Part shown: positions 1 through 14,709 of the stretch, one piece after another
How positions within the stretch are numbered: the stretch's first letter is position 1
Layout: each line of letters begins with the position of its first letter
NCBI GenBank assembly: GCA_030066685.1
Contig: JASJBF010000016.1
Coordinates: forward strand, 1-64,000
Direction of reading: 5' to 3'
Length of the DNA stretch: 64,000 nt
Source of the DNA: Kiloniellales bacterium
GTDB taxonomy: Bacteria; Pseudomonadota; Alphaproteobacteria; Kiloniellales; JAKSBE01
Translations under genes and position numbers: made by a program
The notes under the pieces: model-generated
The model's database searches: none
Seen by the model: only the letters and a program-made list of their open reading frames with translations
What the model was told of the DNA's origin: nothing

Positions 1-1911
<1,911 letters not shown>

Positions 1912-1991
1912 TCAGCCCATTCCCGCGCTTCCGACGGGCGCGTCGGTTTTCCGGTCCTCCGGAGGCCGGCCCGGCCGCCGGGGAGCACCCG

Positions 1992-3887
1992 TCAATTGTT
2001 AAAGTCCCCGCTTGCTATCCCGTCCCGACGCTCGAGCTCGGCTCTTTGCGACTCGCTCTCGTGAAGCAGCCGCTGTTGCGCCTGAAAACGGGCCAGGGCT
2101 TCCGCATCCGGTTGTTCCGCCAGTTCCCGCTGCGCCTTCAAGCCTTCCCGCCTGGCCTCACGATCCCGGTAAAGACCGAGAATATGTGCGACCGCCGCCC
2201 GCGCCTCGTCGTGCGACGAGTCGGGCCCCGCAAAGTGGGCCAAACGGTAAACATTTCTGTGCAAAAGGCGATCCAAGACCGCGGAAAATCCCTGTTTCGA
2301 CAGGTGGCATTTCACGGCATCGCTGTCAAGTTCCGGCTGCGCCGCCGCGAAATCAAGCAAGGCGACCCGGAAGTCCTCCAGATCGCGGGACGAGAACCTG
2401 ACCTCGGCCACTTCCTCACCTACTTCGGCGAGGATTGACGGATGGTTAACGAGGGTCGCCAAAAGCTGCTGCGCCTGCCGGGCCTTGAGCGCGCTCAGGT
2501 CCTTCAGGCTGCCGGGCAGCGGCAGCTTCGGGGCCGCCGCCGGACCGGAGGCTCGCGACCTGCGGCCCGAGCCCGGCGCAGACCGCCGCCAGCGGCGGCC
2601 CGGCGGCGCCCAGGGGTCGTAGCCGAAGGCCGCCTCGAAGCGCCGGGCGAAGTCCTCGCGATAGGCGGCCTTCAGCTCGTCGTGGCGGATCGCCTCCAGG
2701 CTCTTGCCCAGGCGGGCGGCCAGCCCGGCCTGGCGCTCGGGGGTGTCGAGGGGCCGGCCCTCGGTCTCCCGGCGCCAGAGCAGCTCCGAGAGCGGCCGGG
2801 CCGCCGCCAGCACGGCGCGGAAGGCCTCCGGACCCTCGCGGGCGACCAGGCTGTCGGGGTCCTCGCCCTCGGGCAGGACCGCGAAGCCGAGGCTGAAGCC
2901 CGGCCGCAGCAGCGGCAGGGCGCGCTCGGCGACCCGCAGGCCGGCCCGCTGGCCGGCGGCGTCGCCGTCCAGGCAGAGCACCGGCTCGGGCGCCAGGCGC
3001 CAGAGAGTCTCGATCTGGGCCTCGGTGACCGCGGTCCCGAGCGGCGCCACGGCCGCCGGGAAGCCGGCCTGGGCCAGGGCGATGACGTCCATGTAGCCCT
3101 CGGCGACGATGATCTCGCCGGTGTCGTGGGCGGCGCGGCGCGCCCGGGCCAGGTTGAACAGCACCCGGCCCTTGTGGAAGACCGGGCCGTCCGGCGAGTT
3201 GAGGTACTTGGCCTTGGCCTGCGGGTTCATCGCCCGGCCGCCGAAGGCGATGGTCCGGCCGCGGCGGTCGGTGATCGGAAAGATGATCCGGCTGAAGAAG
3301 TAGTCGCGCGGCTGGGACTCGCCCTCGACCCGCTTGATGAGGCCGGCCTCGGCCAGCAGCGCCTCGCCCACGCCTTCGGCCTTGAGCGCGGCGGCAAGGG
3401 CGCCGCGCCGGTTCGGCGCGAAGCCGAGGCGGAAGGCGGCGACGGTCTCGGGCTTGAGGCCGCGGTCCTCCAGGTAGCGCCGCGCCTCAGCGCCCGCCGC
3501 AGCCTTGAGCTGCGCCTCGAACCAGGCGGTCGCCCGTTCCAGGGCCTCGAAGACGTCGGCCTGGCGGCGCTGGCGCTGGCGCTCCTCCGGGCTGGCGACA
3601 GGCACTTGAAGCCCGGCCTCGCCGGCCAGGCGCTCGACCGCCTCGGGGAAGGAGAGGCCCTCGCTGCGCATCACGAAGCCGATGACGTCGCCGTGGGCGC
3701 CGCAGCCGAAACAGTGGAAGAAGCCCTTGTCCTCGCTCACCGTGAAGGAGGGCGACTTTTCGTTGTGGAAGGGGCAGAGGCCGCTGTGCTCCCGCCCACG
3801 CTTGGTCAGGCGGACCCGCCGGCCGACGACCTCGGCCAGGGACAGGCGCGCACGGATCTCGTCGAGGAACTGGGTGGGAATCGACAT
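1992..3887 (-). CDS. dnaG: DNA primase DnaG
   Basis: Primase synthesises the RNA primers for replication together with DnaB. The 631-residue protein has the usual family length. The N-terminal CHC2 zinc finger is visible as C38, H41, C59 and C62 (CPFHNEK, then CFGCGAHGD). The Toprim catalytic core shows EGYMDV at 263-268 and DGDAAG at 307-312. A basic, Pro/Arg-rich linker near residue 430 leads into the C-terminal DnaB-interacting domain. The gene starts at ATG 3887 and ends 80 bp before rpoD on the same strand. The order yqeY-dnaG-rpoD is common in alphaproteobacteria, where rpsU is not part of this operon. Confidence 0.97.
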   Translation of the reverse strand: MSIPTQFLDEIRARLSLAEVVGRRVRLTKRGREHSGLCPFHNEKSPSFTVSEDKGFFHCFGCGAHGDVIGFVMRSEGLSFPEAVERLAGEAGLQVPVASPEERQRQRRQADVFEALERATAWFEAQLKAAAGAEARRYLEDRGLKPETVAAFRLGFAPNRRGALAAALKAEGVGEALLAEAGLIKRVEGESQPRDYFFSRIIFPITDRRGRTIAFGGRAMNPQAKAKYLNSPDGPVFHKGRVLFNLARARRAAHDTGEIIVAEGYMDVIALAQAGFPAAVAPLGTAVTEAQIETLWRLAPEPVLCLDGDAAGQRAGLRVAERALPLLRPGFSLGFAVLPEGEDPDSLVAREGPEAFRAVLAAARPLSELLWRRETEGRPLDTPERQAGLAARLGKSLEAIRHDELKAAYREDFARRFEAAFGYDPWAPPGRRWRRSAPGSGRRSRASGPAAAPKLPLPGSLKDLSALKARQAQQLLATLVNHPSILAEVGEEVAEVRFSSRDLEDFRVALLDFAAAQPELDSDAVKCHLSKQGFSAVLDRLLHRNVYRLAHFAGPDSSHDEARAAVAHILGLYRDREARREGLKAQRELAEQPDAEALARFQAQQRLLHESESQRAELERRDGIASGDFNN

Positions 3888-4095
3888 TGGCCAGCCGGTT
3901 GCGAGGGGCGCGCAAGCATATCAAAGCGCTAGTCGATTCGACAGGCCCAGGGCCGCCGCAAGGTCGAAAGCGGTGGATCGTCCTGTGGGTTGCCGGCGGG
4001 TAAGTCTGTGGATGGCCGGTGAAGATCCTGAACGGCCGGGCCCTGGCTCAATTCCGCTGCGGGCCGAAGGCCTGTGGGTGAAATGCGGCTTCGTC

Positions 4096-4215
4096 TAGCG
4101 CACTTCCCGATCAGACGCCTTCGCGTCGGGCCGGGAGTAGTGCGCTAATACCTTGAAGTTCGAGCATTACATCCGGCCAGATGGATCGCAGAGCGATTCC
4201 ATCTGATCGGATAGT
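4096..4215. repeat. Pair of long imperfect palindromes between dnaG and yqeY (probable dispersed repeat element)
   Basis: The 331-bp gap between dnaG and yqeY contains no convincing gene but two adjacent hairpin-forming palindromes. The first spans 4096-4147: outer arms TAGCGCACT and AGTGCGCTA pair perfectly over 9 bp, followed inward by TCCCG/CGGGA and an inner GACGC-CTTC-GCGTC hairpin. The second, around 4179-4205, pairs AGATGGATCGC with GCGATTCCATCT with one bulge. Neither is followed by a T-run, so a plain terminator is unlikely. The paired layout resembles REP/BIME-type interspersed elements; a second copy cannot be seen in this window. Confidence 0.55.
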
Positions 4216-4218
4216 GCC

Positions 4219-4674
4219 CTAGGCCAGGGCCTGCTTGACCGCGGCGCTGGCCTTGCCGAAGTCCATGCGGCCGGGATAGCGCTGCTTGAGCGCCCCCATA
4301 ACCTTGCCCATGTCCTTGATCGTGCTGGCCTGGAGCTCGCTGATCACGCCCTCGATCGCCGCCTTGGCTTCCTCTTCGGAGAGCGGCTTGGGCAGGAATC
4401 GCTCGATAACCTTGATTTCCAGCTCTTCCTTCTCGACGAGATCGGGCCGTTCGCCCTTCTTGAAGGCCTGGATCGATTCCTTGCGCTGGCGGATCATCTT
4501 CTGCAGGAGCTCGAGGATCTGATCGTCGCTGACAGCCTCGCTCGCGCCGTTGCCGCGCGACGCGATATCCCGGTCCTTCAAGGCGGCCAGGATCAGGCGC
4601 AAGGTCGCCGTGGCGCACTGATCCTTGGCTTTCATGGCGTCTTTCAAGGCGTCGTTGAGGCGGGTGCGCAGCAT
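4219..4674 (-). CDS. yqeY: GatB/YqeY domain-containing protein
   Basis: This 151-residue protein matches the GatB/YqeY family over its whole length. It has the N-terminal MLRTRLNDALKDAMKAKD helix, the central KMIRQRKESIQAFKKG segment and the C-terminal MGKVMGALKQRYPGRMDFGKA motif. The fold is shared with the C-terminal tail of the GatB amidotransferase subunit. Free-standing YqeY proteins are thought to act near tRNA or translation, but a precise reaction is not established. The ATG at 4674 has GGGAG about 8 nt upstream. It is the first gene of the minus-strand run that leads to dnaG and rpoD, and is divergent from carA. Confidence 0.93.
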   Translation of the reverse strand: MLRTRLNDALKDAMKAKDQCATATLRLILAALKDRDIASRGNGASEAVSDDQILELLQKMIRQRKESIQAFKKGERPDLVEKEELEIKVIERFLPKPLSEEEAKAAIEGVISELQASTIKDMGKVMGALKQRYPGRMDFGKASAAVKQALA

Positions 4675-4791
4675 GGGCAGATCTCCCGCTGGTGCGAGGG
4701 GCGGTGACGTTAGCCGAAATCCCTGGAAATGGCAAACCAGAGATATTCCCTAACATACTGATTTGAAAAAGAAAGATTTGCAAGCTTCCGC

Positions 4792-4820
4792 TTGACCGCG
4801 GCACGGCTTTTGCTTAAGTA
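4792..4820 (+). promoter_or_regulatory. Predicted sigma-70 promoter of carA
   Basis: TTGACC at 4792-4797 and TAAGTA at 4815-4820 are separated by exactly 17 bp, in an unusually AT-rich stretch for this genome. The predicted start of transcription, near 4828, gives a leader of about 80 nt before the carA ATG. This is sequence inspection only; no mapping data exist here. Confidence 0.6.
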
Positions 4821-4906
4821 GAGGTTCCGAAGGCCAATTGCCAGGCCGGCCGGCGAAGATTCCGCCAAAGGCCGGCGCTCCCTGCCTCGGAAGGATCTGC
4901 CAAAAC

Positions 4907-9350
<4,444 letters not shown>

Positions 9351-9437
9351 TGAAGCGTCGTTGTTCTTGATTCAGACAACGTTTCACCATCATTTTCAAT
9401 GGCTTATGACAATGGAGTTGGCGCAGGGTTGCCAGCC

Positions 9438-9914
9438 ATGACCGAAAAGATTCCCATGACCGCAGACGGCTTCGCCAGACTGGAGGCGGAGCTCAAGCAT
9501 CTCAAAAACGTCGCCCGGCCGGAGGTGATCACGGCGATCGCCGAGGCCCGGGAGCATGGCGACCTCTCCGAGAACGCCGAATACCACGCGGCGCGTGAAC
9601 GCCAGAGCTTCATCGAAGGCCGCGTGGGCGAGCTCGAGGACAAGATGGCCCGGGCCCAGGTCATCGACGTGTCCAAGCTGTCCGGCAAGGTCGTCAAGTT
9701 CGGCGCCACGGTCACCCTGGTCGACGAGGACACCGACGAGGAGATGACCTATCAGCTGGTCGGTGAGGACGAGGCCGACGTCAAGCAGGGACTCCTCGGC
9801 ATCACCTCGCCCATCGCCCGCTCGATCATCGGCAAGACCGTCGGCGATTCGGTCGAGGTCACCACCCCGAAAGGCGTCAAGGGCTACGAAATCCTGAAGG
9901 TCCGCTTCCGCTGA
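9438..9914 (+). CDS. greA: Transcription elongation factor GreA
   Basis: GreA rescues backtracked RNA polymerase by stimulating transcript cleavage through its secondary channel. The 158-residue protein has the N-terminal coiled coil ([19 protein letters not shown]) with the acidic tip region ([16 protein letters not shown]), then the C-terminal FKBP-like domain ([23 protein letters not shown]). The start [12 protein letters not shown] at 9438 matches the usual GreA N-terminus; a frame opening at 9399 adds 13 non-homologous residues. The order carA-carB-greA is frequent in alphaproteobacteria. Confidence 0.96.
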   Translation: MTEKIPMTADGFARLEAELKHLKNVARPEVITAIAEAREHGDLSENAEYHAARERQSFIEGRVGELEDKMARAQVIDVSKLSGKVVKFGATVTLVDEDTDEEMTYQLVGEDEADVKQGLLGITSPIARSIIGKTVGDSVEVTTPKGVKGYEILKVRFR

Positions 9915-9972
9915 ATCGCGGAGTCGTCGCCGCGCGGCGCCCGGCGGCCCTTCGGATCGCCCGATCTGAGGA

Positions 9973-10455
9973 TCAGATCCGACCGTTCGGCCGAATCGGC
10001 ACGCCGGGCCGGTACTTCGAGGTCCGGATGACTTGGATCGTTTGCACGGTGGTCACGTGCGGGGCGGCGGTCAGCTGTTCCGTCAACTCGTTCTCGTGTG
10101 CGGTGTTGCGCGCCACGATCTTGAGCACGAAGTCACCGGCGCCGCGGACCATGTGGCATTCCCGTACTTCGGCCCAGTCGGTGACCAGGGCCTGAAACTC
10201 GTTCAGGACCGCTTCGGACTGGCTGTCGAGGCCGACCAGGACGAAGAAGGTGACCTCGAAGCCCAGAGCTTCGGTGTCGAGCTCGGCGTGATAGCCGCGG
10301 ATGTAGCCCGACTCCTCCAGAGCGCGCACACGACGCAGGCAGGGCGGCGCCGATATTCCCGCGCGCCGCGCCAGCTCGACATTGGTGATTCGGCCGTCGT
10401 TCTGAAGGTCCCGAAGAATCCGCAGATCGATCTCGTCCAGCTTCACCCGCCGCAT
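9973..10455 (-). CDS. Lrp/AsnC family transcriptional regulator
   Basis: The 160-residue protein has an N-terminal winged helix-turn-helix (LDEIDLRILRDLQNDGRITNVELARRAGISAPPCLRRVRALE) and a C-terminal RAM ligand-binding domain (FFVLVGLDSQSE to FVLKIVARN). These proteins sense amino acids or related small molecules and form dimers or octamers. ATG 10455 is chosen because the HTH begins directly afterwards; the reading frame extends to 10542 with unrelated sequence. It is divergent from trxB across a 187-bp spacer. A 7-bp hairpin (9963-9979) overlaps its 3' end. The target genes cannot be inferred; autoregulation is typical of the family. Confidence 0.92.
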   Translation of the reverse strand: MRRVKLDEIDLRILRDLQNDGRITNVELARRAGISAPPCLRRVRALEESGYIRGYHAELDTEALGFEVTFFVLVGLDSQSEAVLNEFQALVTDWAEVRECHMVRGAGDFVLKIVARNTAHENELTEQLTAAPHVTTVQTIQVIRTSKYRPGVPIRPNGRI

Positions 10456-10642
10456 CGTCGCTCGGCCTCCTCCCTGTCGCGCAACAATGTTACCGATGCG
10501 CGGGCCGGCCGCAAGCTTGGAACTGCCGCGTCGGACCCGCACCCGAGGCTCGGCGCGACGCGAAGGCTGCTGCGTTGCCTCGCCGCCCCCCGGGACCTAT
10601 TTTAAGGGCGCGCGCCACCTCATCATTCGGACGAATCGCGGC

Positions 10643-11611
10643 ATGGCAGAACGAACCCACAGCAAGGTCCTGATCCTCGGCTCCGGCCCGGCCGGCTGCA
10701 CCGCGGCGGTCTACGCCGCCCGCGCCAACCTCAAGCCGCGCCTGCTGCGCGGCATGGAACCGGGCGGCCAGCTGTCGATCACCACCGACGTCGAGAACTA
10801 CCCGGGCTTCGCCGAGGCGATCCAGGGGCCCTGGCTGATGGAGCAGATGGAGGCCCAGGCCCGCAACGTCGGCACCGACATCATCGCCGACACCATCGTC
10901 GAGGTCGACCTGGCGCAGCGCCCGCTGGTCTGCACCGGCGACAGCAGCACGGTCTATACGGCGGACAGCCTGATCATCGCCACCGGCGCCCAGGCCCGCT
11001 GGCTGGGCCTGGAGAGCGAGACCCGCTTCCGGGGCTTCGGGGTCTCGGCGTGCGCGACCTGCGACGGCTTCTTCTACCGCGACAAGGACGTGGTGGTCGT
11101 CGGCGGCGGCAACACGGCGGTCGAGGAGGCAATCTTCCTGACCAACTTCGCCCGCAAGGTCACGGTGGTGCACCGTCGGGACCAGCTGCGCGCCGAGAAG
11201 ATCCTTCAGGACCGTCTCTTCGCCAACCCCAAGATCGAGATGCTCTGGGACCACGTGGTCGAGGAGGTGCTCGGCGACTCGGAGCCGCCCGGGGTGACCG
11301 GCATCCGGGTCCGCAACGTCAAGACCGGCGAGACCGGCGAGCTTCCCGCCGACGGCGTTTTCGTCGCCATCGGCCACGATCCCGCGACCAAGCTGTTCCG
11401 CGGCCAGGTCGAGATGGACGACGAGGGCTACATCCTGACCGCGCCGGATTCCACGGCGACGGAGGTCCCCGGGGTCTACGCCGCCGGCGACGTGCGCGAC
11501 AAGGTCTATCGCCAGGCGGTCACCGCCGCCGGCATGGGCTGCATGGCGGCGCTGGAGGCCGAGCGCTTCCTGGCCGAGCAGGAGGCGAGCGCGGCCCAGG
11601 CCGCCGAGTAG
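10643..11611 (+). CDS. trxB: Thioredoxin reductase TrxB
   Basis: TrxB is a low-molecular-weight FAD/NADPH flavoenzyme that reduces thioredoxin. The 322-residue protein shows the FAD Rossmann motif GSGPAGC near residue 13, the redox pair C137-A-T-C140 and the NADPH motif VVGGGNTAVEEA near 152. The FAD C-terminal signature GVYAAGDVRD is also present. ATG 10643 gives the normal N-terminus; the frame is open back to 10487 without homology. The next gene on the strand is a LysR regulator 55 bp downstream, a conserved alphaproteobacterial pairing (established neighbourhood in rhizobia). Confidence 0.96.
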   Translation: MAERTHSKVLILGSGPAGCTAAVYAARANLKPRLLRGMEPGGQLSITTDVENYPGFAEAIQGPWLMEQMEAQARNVGTDIIADTIVEVDLAQRPLVCTGDSSTVYTADSLIIATGAQARWLGLESETRFRGFGVSACATCDGFFYRDKDVVVVGGGNTAVEEAIFLTNFARKVTVVHRRDQLRAEKILQDRLFANPKIEMLWDHVVEEVLGDSEPPGVTGIRVRNVKTGETGELPADGVFVAIGHDPATKLFRGQVEMDDEGYILTAPDSTATEVPGVYAAGDVRDKVYRQAVTAAGMGCMAALEAERFLAEQEASAAQAAE

Positions 11612-11666
11612 GCCGCCCGGCCTGCCGGACCACGACGGCGCCGCAAGCGAAAGCGATCCCGCGGAG

Positions 11667-12560
11667 ATGATGGACTGGGACAAGCTGAGGATCTTCCACG
11701 CCGTTGCGGAGGCCGGCAGCTTCACCCATGCCGGGGAGGTCCTGAACCTTAGCCAGTCGGCGGTCAGCCGCCAGATTTCTGCGCTCGAGGAGAGCCTCAA
11801 GGTGGCGCTCTTCCACCGCCACGCCCGCGGCCTGATCCTGACCGAGCAGGGCGAGCTGCTCTACCGCACCGCGCACGAGGTCTTCGGCAAGCTGGCCATG
11901 GTCGAGGCCCAGCTCACCGAGAGCAAGGACCGGCCGAGCGGCCCGCTGAAGGTCACGACCACCGTGGCCCTGGGCTCGACCTGGCTGTCGCCGCGGATGA
12001 CCGAGTTCATCGAGATCTTCCCGGAGATCGAGCTGCATCTGATCCTGACCGACGCCGAGCTCGACCTCTCGATGCGCGAGGCCGACATCGCGATCCGCCT
12101 GTCGCCGCCCCGCCAGGGCGACCTGATCCAGCGCCACCTCTTCACCACCCACATGCACCTCTACGCCGCCTCGGCCTACCTGAAGCGCTTCGGGATGCCC
12201 AAGACCCCGGCCGACATCGACGGCCACCGCATCGTCGTCTACGGCGAGGACGCCCGGCCGCCGGTGCCCGGCGTCAACTGGCTGATGCAGCTGGGCCGTG
12301 GCAACAACGACCTGCGGGCGCCGACCCTGACGATCAACAACGTCTATGCCATCCTGCGGGTGGTCCAGAGCGGCGGCGGCCTGGGCGCCCTGCCGGAGTT
12401 CATGGCCCAGGGCTTCCCCGATTTGGTGCCCGTGCTGCCGGAGATGGAAGGCCCACAGATCGACGCCTATTTCGTCTATCCGGAGGAGCTGCGCCATTCC
12501 AAGCGGATCGCGGTGTTCCGGGACTTCCTGCTGCGCGAGGTGGCTGAAGCGAAATTCTGA
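11667..12560 (+). CDS. LysR-family regulator, LsrB/VtlR-like by context
   Basis: The 297-residue protein has the LysR winged HTH at residues 3-60 (LRIFHAVAEAGSFTHAGEVLNLSQSAVSRQISALEE). A periplasmic-binding-protein-like effector domain follows from about 92. It lies 55 bp downstream of trxB and directly upstream of a predicted AbcR-type sRNA. In Sinorhizobium, Agrobacterium and Brucella the LysR protein in this position (LsrB or VtlR) activates an abcR sRNA and is linked to redox and transport control. The specific orthology here is inferred from context, not from an alignment. Two start codons (11667 and 11670) are adjacent; the first is reported. Confidence 0.9.
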   Translation: MMDWDKLRIFHAVAEAGSFTHAGEVLNLSQSAVSRQISALEESLKVALFHRHARGLILTEQGELLYRTAHEVFGKLAMVEAQLTESKDRPSGPLKVTTTVALGSTWLSPRMTEFIEIFPEIELHLILTDAELDLSMREADIAIRLSPPRQGDLIQRHLFTTHMHLYAASAYLKRFGMPKTPADIDGHRIVVYGEDARPPVPGVNWLMQLGRGNNDLRAPTLTINNVYAILRVVQSGGGLGALPEFMAQGFPDLVPVLPEMEGPQIDAYFVYPEELRHSKRIAVFRDFLLREVAEAKF

Positions 12561-12717
12561 GGCGGCCGGGACCGCCCGGGGGCCGCAAAGCCGGCGGCCA
12601 ATTAATTGATATTCAGAGAACTTTTCTCCGGCGGCCAGTCATGCATCGAATGCATGTCTCCACTGACGAATTTACAGGTGGAATCCCGGCCGAAAGCTTA
12701 TATCTAATTAAGCGAGC

Positions 12718-12736
12718 GATGTTGCAGCGCAACATC
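12718..12736. promoter_or_regulatory. Candidate LysR operator palindrome upstream of the sRNA
   Basis: GATGTTGC and GCAACATC form a perfect 8-bp inverted repeat around a 3-bp centre (AGC), 30 bp before the first hairpin of the predicted sRNA. T-N11-A spacings typical of LysR sites occur within it (T12720-A12732 and T12722-A12734). A nearby AT-rich TATATCTAAT at 12699-12708 could be a -10 element. If transcription starts at about 12712, the palindrome would instead be the first hairpin of the RNA. Confidence 0.4.
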
Positions 12737-12759
12737 ATCCTGCTTCGGGCGCCTGCCCG

Positions 12760-12849
12760 GGGCACTGGGTCTTCGGACCCATTTCACGTCTCCCAGACGT
12801 GAAGCCTCCCTGTTCGACTTGCCGGGCCTGCGTGGCCCGGCTTTTTTTT
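12760..12849 (+). ncRNA. AbcR/ar15-type trans-acting small RNA (predicted)
   Basis: The segment folds into three consecutive hairpins. TGGGTC/GACCCA closes a UUCG tetraloop (12766-12781). TTCACGTCT/AGACGTGAA closes a CCC loop that exposes a CUCCC anti-Shine-Dalgarno motif (12783-12803). A GCCGGGCC/GGCCCGGC terminator is followed by eight T. The linker between hairpins two and three carries a second unpaired anti-SD motif, GCCUCCCUG. Two CUCCC-type motifs plus a strong terminator, next to trxB and lysR, is the architecture of the Hfq-dependent AbcR (alpha-r15) sRNAs that repress ABC-transporter mRNAs in rhizobia and Brucella. The 5' end is uncertain (12712 to about 12761). The family call is structural and contextual, not from a covariance search. 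Confidence 0.72.
12821..12849 (+). terminator. Rho-independent terminator of the sRNA
   Basis: A perfect 8-bp GC stem (12821-12828 with 12834-12841) around a TGCGT loop is followed immediately by TTTTTTTT (12842-12849). This is the clearest intrinsic terminator in the window. Confidence 0.92.
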
Positions 12850-12959
12850 GCGGCGCCGAAGGTTGGATTGAGGTTCTGCACGGCAGGGAGCCTTCGGTCA
12901 AGCGGGAGGCCCGACGGCCTCTCTCCTCGATCCGGGAATCCGGCCTCGGCCGCAGGCCT

Positions 12960-13946
12960 CTAGCCGGCCAGGCGCTTTTCCAGCAGCTTGTGGACGCGGG
13001 GCTGGAACACCGGCTGATTGAGGTAGTTCATCCGCCTGGCTTCGCGCCGGCCCCGGGTCACGGTGTCGAGAATCAGGCCGCAGGCGAAGCTCAGGAAGCC
13101 CAGGAGCATGATTCCGGTCGAGAGCACGGCCGTCGGCAGGCGCGGGACGAGACCGGTCTCGAAATACTCGAGGAAGACCGGCAGGGAAAGCCCCAAGGCC
13201 GTCGCCGCCAGCAGAACCCCGCAGGCGGTGAAGAAGCTGAGCGGGCGCTCTTCCTTGACGAGCTGCAGGATCGTCCGGAGGATCCTGACTCCGTCCTTGA
13301 TGGTGTTGAGCTTGCTCTCGGAGCCCTCGGGCCGGTCCTTGTAGGCAACCGGCATCTCGGCGATGGGCATGCGCAGCTCCAGGGCGTGCACGGCCAGTTC
13401 GGTCTCGATCTCGAAGCCGGAGCTCAGCAGGGGGATCGACTTCACGAAACGCCGCGACATGACCTTGTAGCCGGAGAGCATGTCGTCGATCCGCTTTCCG
13501 AATATCGCCGCGACCAGGCCGGTCAGCAGCAGGTTGCCGAAACGATGCCCGGGCCGATAGGCCTTCTTGATGCTGGTCACGCGCTGGCCGTTGACGAGGT
13601 CTAGCTGTTCCTCGATCAGCCGGTCCACCATGGCCGGCGCCGCGCCGGCGTCGTAGGTGTCGTCGCCGTCGACCATGATGTAGATGTCCGCCTCGACGTC
13701 CGCGAACATCCGTCGCACCACGTTGCCCTTGCCCGCCAGCGGCTCGCGCCTGACGATCGCGCCGGCCGCCGCGGCGGCCTCGCCGGTGCGGTCCGTGGAG
13801 TTGTTGTCGTAGACGTAGATCTCGGCGCCCGGCAAGGCATCCCGGAAGTCCTCGACCACCTTGGCGATCGCGGCTTCCTCGTTGTAGCAAGGCACCACCA
13901 CGGCGATGTCGGCCTCTAGTATATTCAATGTACTAGACTGGGACAC
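12960..13946 (-). CDS. GT2 family glycosyltransferase with C-terminal membrane segments
   Basis: The catalytic domain begins at IAVVVPCYNEEAAIAKVVED, with the metal-binding aspartates in IMVDGDDTYD. The C-terminus has two hydrophobic segments (about ACGVLLAATALGLSLPVFLEYF and the GIMLLGFLSFACGLIL region), as in DPM1/GtrB-like polyprenyl-phosphate glycosyltransferases. It therefore probably loads a sugar onto a lipid carrier at the inner membrane. I prefer GTG at 13946 because GGGAGG lies 5 nt upstream. An ATG 33 nt further up (13979) has no visible ribosome binding site. It is divergent from gtrA across an AT-rich spacer (about 13980-14060). The sugar is unknown. Confidence 0.85.
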   Translation of the reverse strand: MSQSSTLNILEADIAVVVPCYNEEAAIAKVVEDFRDALPGAEIYVYDNNSTDRTGEAAAAAGAIVRREPLAGKGNVVRRMFADVEADIYIMVDGDDTYDAGAAPAMVDRLIEEQLDLVNGQRVTSIKKAYRPGHRFGNLLLTGLVAAIFGKRIDDMLSGYKVMSRRFVKSIPLLSSGFEIETELAVHALELRMPIAEMPVAYKDRPEGSESKLNTIKDGVRILRTILQLVKEERPLSFFTACGVLLAATALGLSLPVFLEYFETGLVPRLPTAVLSTGIMLLGFLSFACGLILDTVTRGRREARRMNYLNQPVFQPRVHKLLEKRLAG

Positions 13947-14180
13947 CTTGGCCTCCCACAAATTCCCCGGCCAAAGCATTAGCGCGATAAACTATGAAAA
14001 ATCGATAAAGTTAGATATTGGTTAAGTAATATTGCAAACTTGACTATGAAGCCAGCACGCTTGTTACCGCCTCGCGAGGCGGCCCTTGGGCCCGTGATTA
14101 ACGGAACGGTACCGGACGGCACTTAGGCTGGCCGGGCCAGGCGAAGTCTTTTTGGGATCGGTCACGGCAGACGGCGCAAG

Positions 14181-14588
14181 ATGAAGCAGACTCTTGGAGA
14201 GATGTTCCGCTTCGGCGTCGTCGGCGCCGCCGCCACGGTCGTCCATGCCGGCATGGTGGTGTTCCTCGTCGAGGTTCTGGGCCTGGAGCCGGTCTGGGCG
14301 AACGTGCTCGCCTTCCTGACGGCGCTGCCCGTGTCCTATCTCGGAAACTTCCACTGGACCTTCGCGGCCGAGGGGCATCACGGCCGCCGCCTGCCCCGCT
14401 TCGTCTTCACCCAGGCTTTCGGCTTCACGAGCAGCCAGACCATCATGTTCGTCGTGGTCGAGGTCCTGAGGCTGCACTACGGCATCGCGCTGGCCATTGT
14501 CGTCACGACCGTGCCCCTGATGTCCTATATCCTGAGCCGGAAATGGGTGTTCTCCGCCGCTGCCCCCGGGAAGCCCGCGGACCTTTGA
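14181..14588 (+). CDS. GtrA family membrane protein
   Basis: This 135-residue protein consists mainly of four predicted transmembrane helices. It carries the family pattern FRFGVVGAAATVVHAGMVVFLV near the start, SYLGNFHWTF in the centre and YILSRKWVF at the end. GtrA proteins are proposed to move undecaprenyl-phosphate-linked sugars across the membrane, working with a GtrB-type glycosyltransferase. Such an enzyme follows 121 bp downstream on the same strand, and another lies divergently upstream. This context supports a role in glucosyl or aminosugar decoration of a surface polysaccharide or lipid A (inference). Confidence 0.88.
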   Translation: MKQTLGEMFRFGVVGAAATVVHAGMVVFLVEVLGLEPVWANVLAFLTALPVSYLGNFHWTFAAEGHHGRRLPRFVFTQAFGFTSSQTIMFVVVEVLRLHYGIALAIVVTTVPLMSYILSRKWVFSAAAPGKPADL

Positions 14589-14709
14589 CCGAGGTGGCCA
14601 GCGCTCGCCCTCGGGACTAAAGCCCTTCTTAATCTTGCACTGCTAACACGCCCCCTGACCCAGTGACGATTTTCGTCAGAGGCGCACACGCAGGAGCGGT
14701 CTAGACGCC

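Noticed and set aside
9963-9979. Hairpin GATCTGA-GGA-TCAGATC at the greA/lrp convergence as a terminator
   Set aside because: The stem is short, has no T-run and overlaps the lrp stop codon, so it is not listed as a separate feature.
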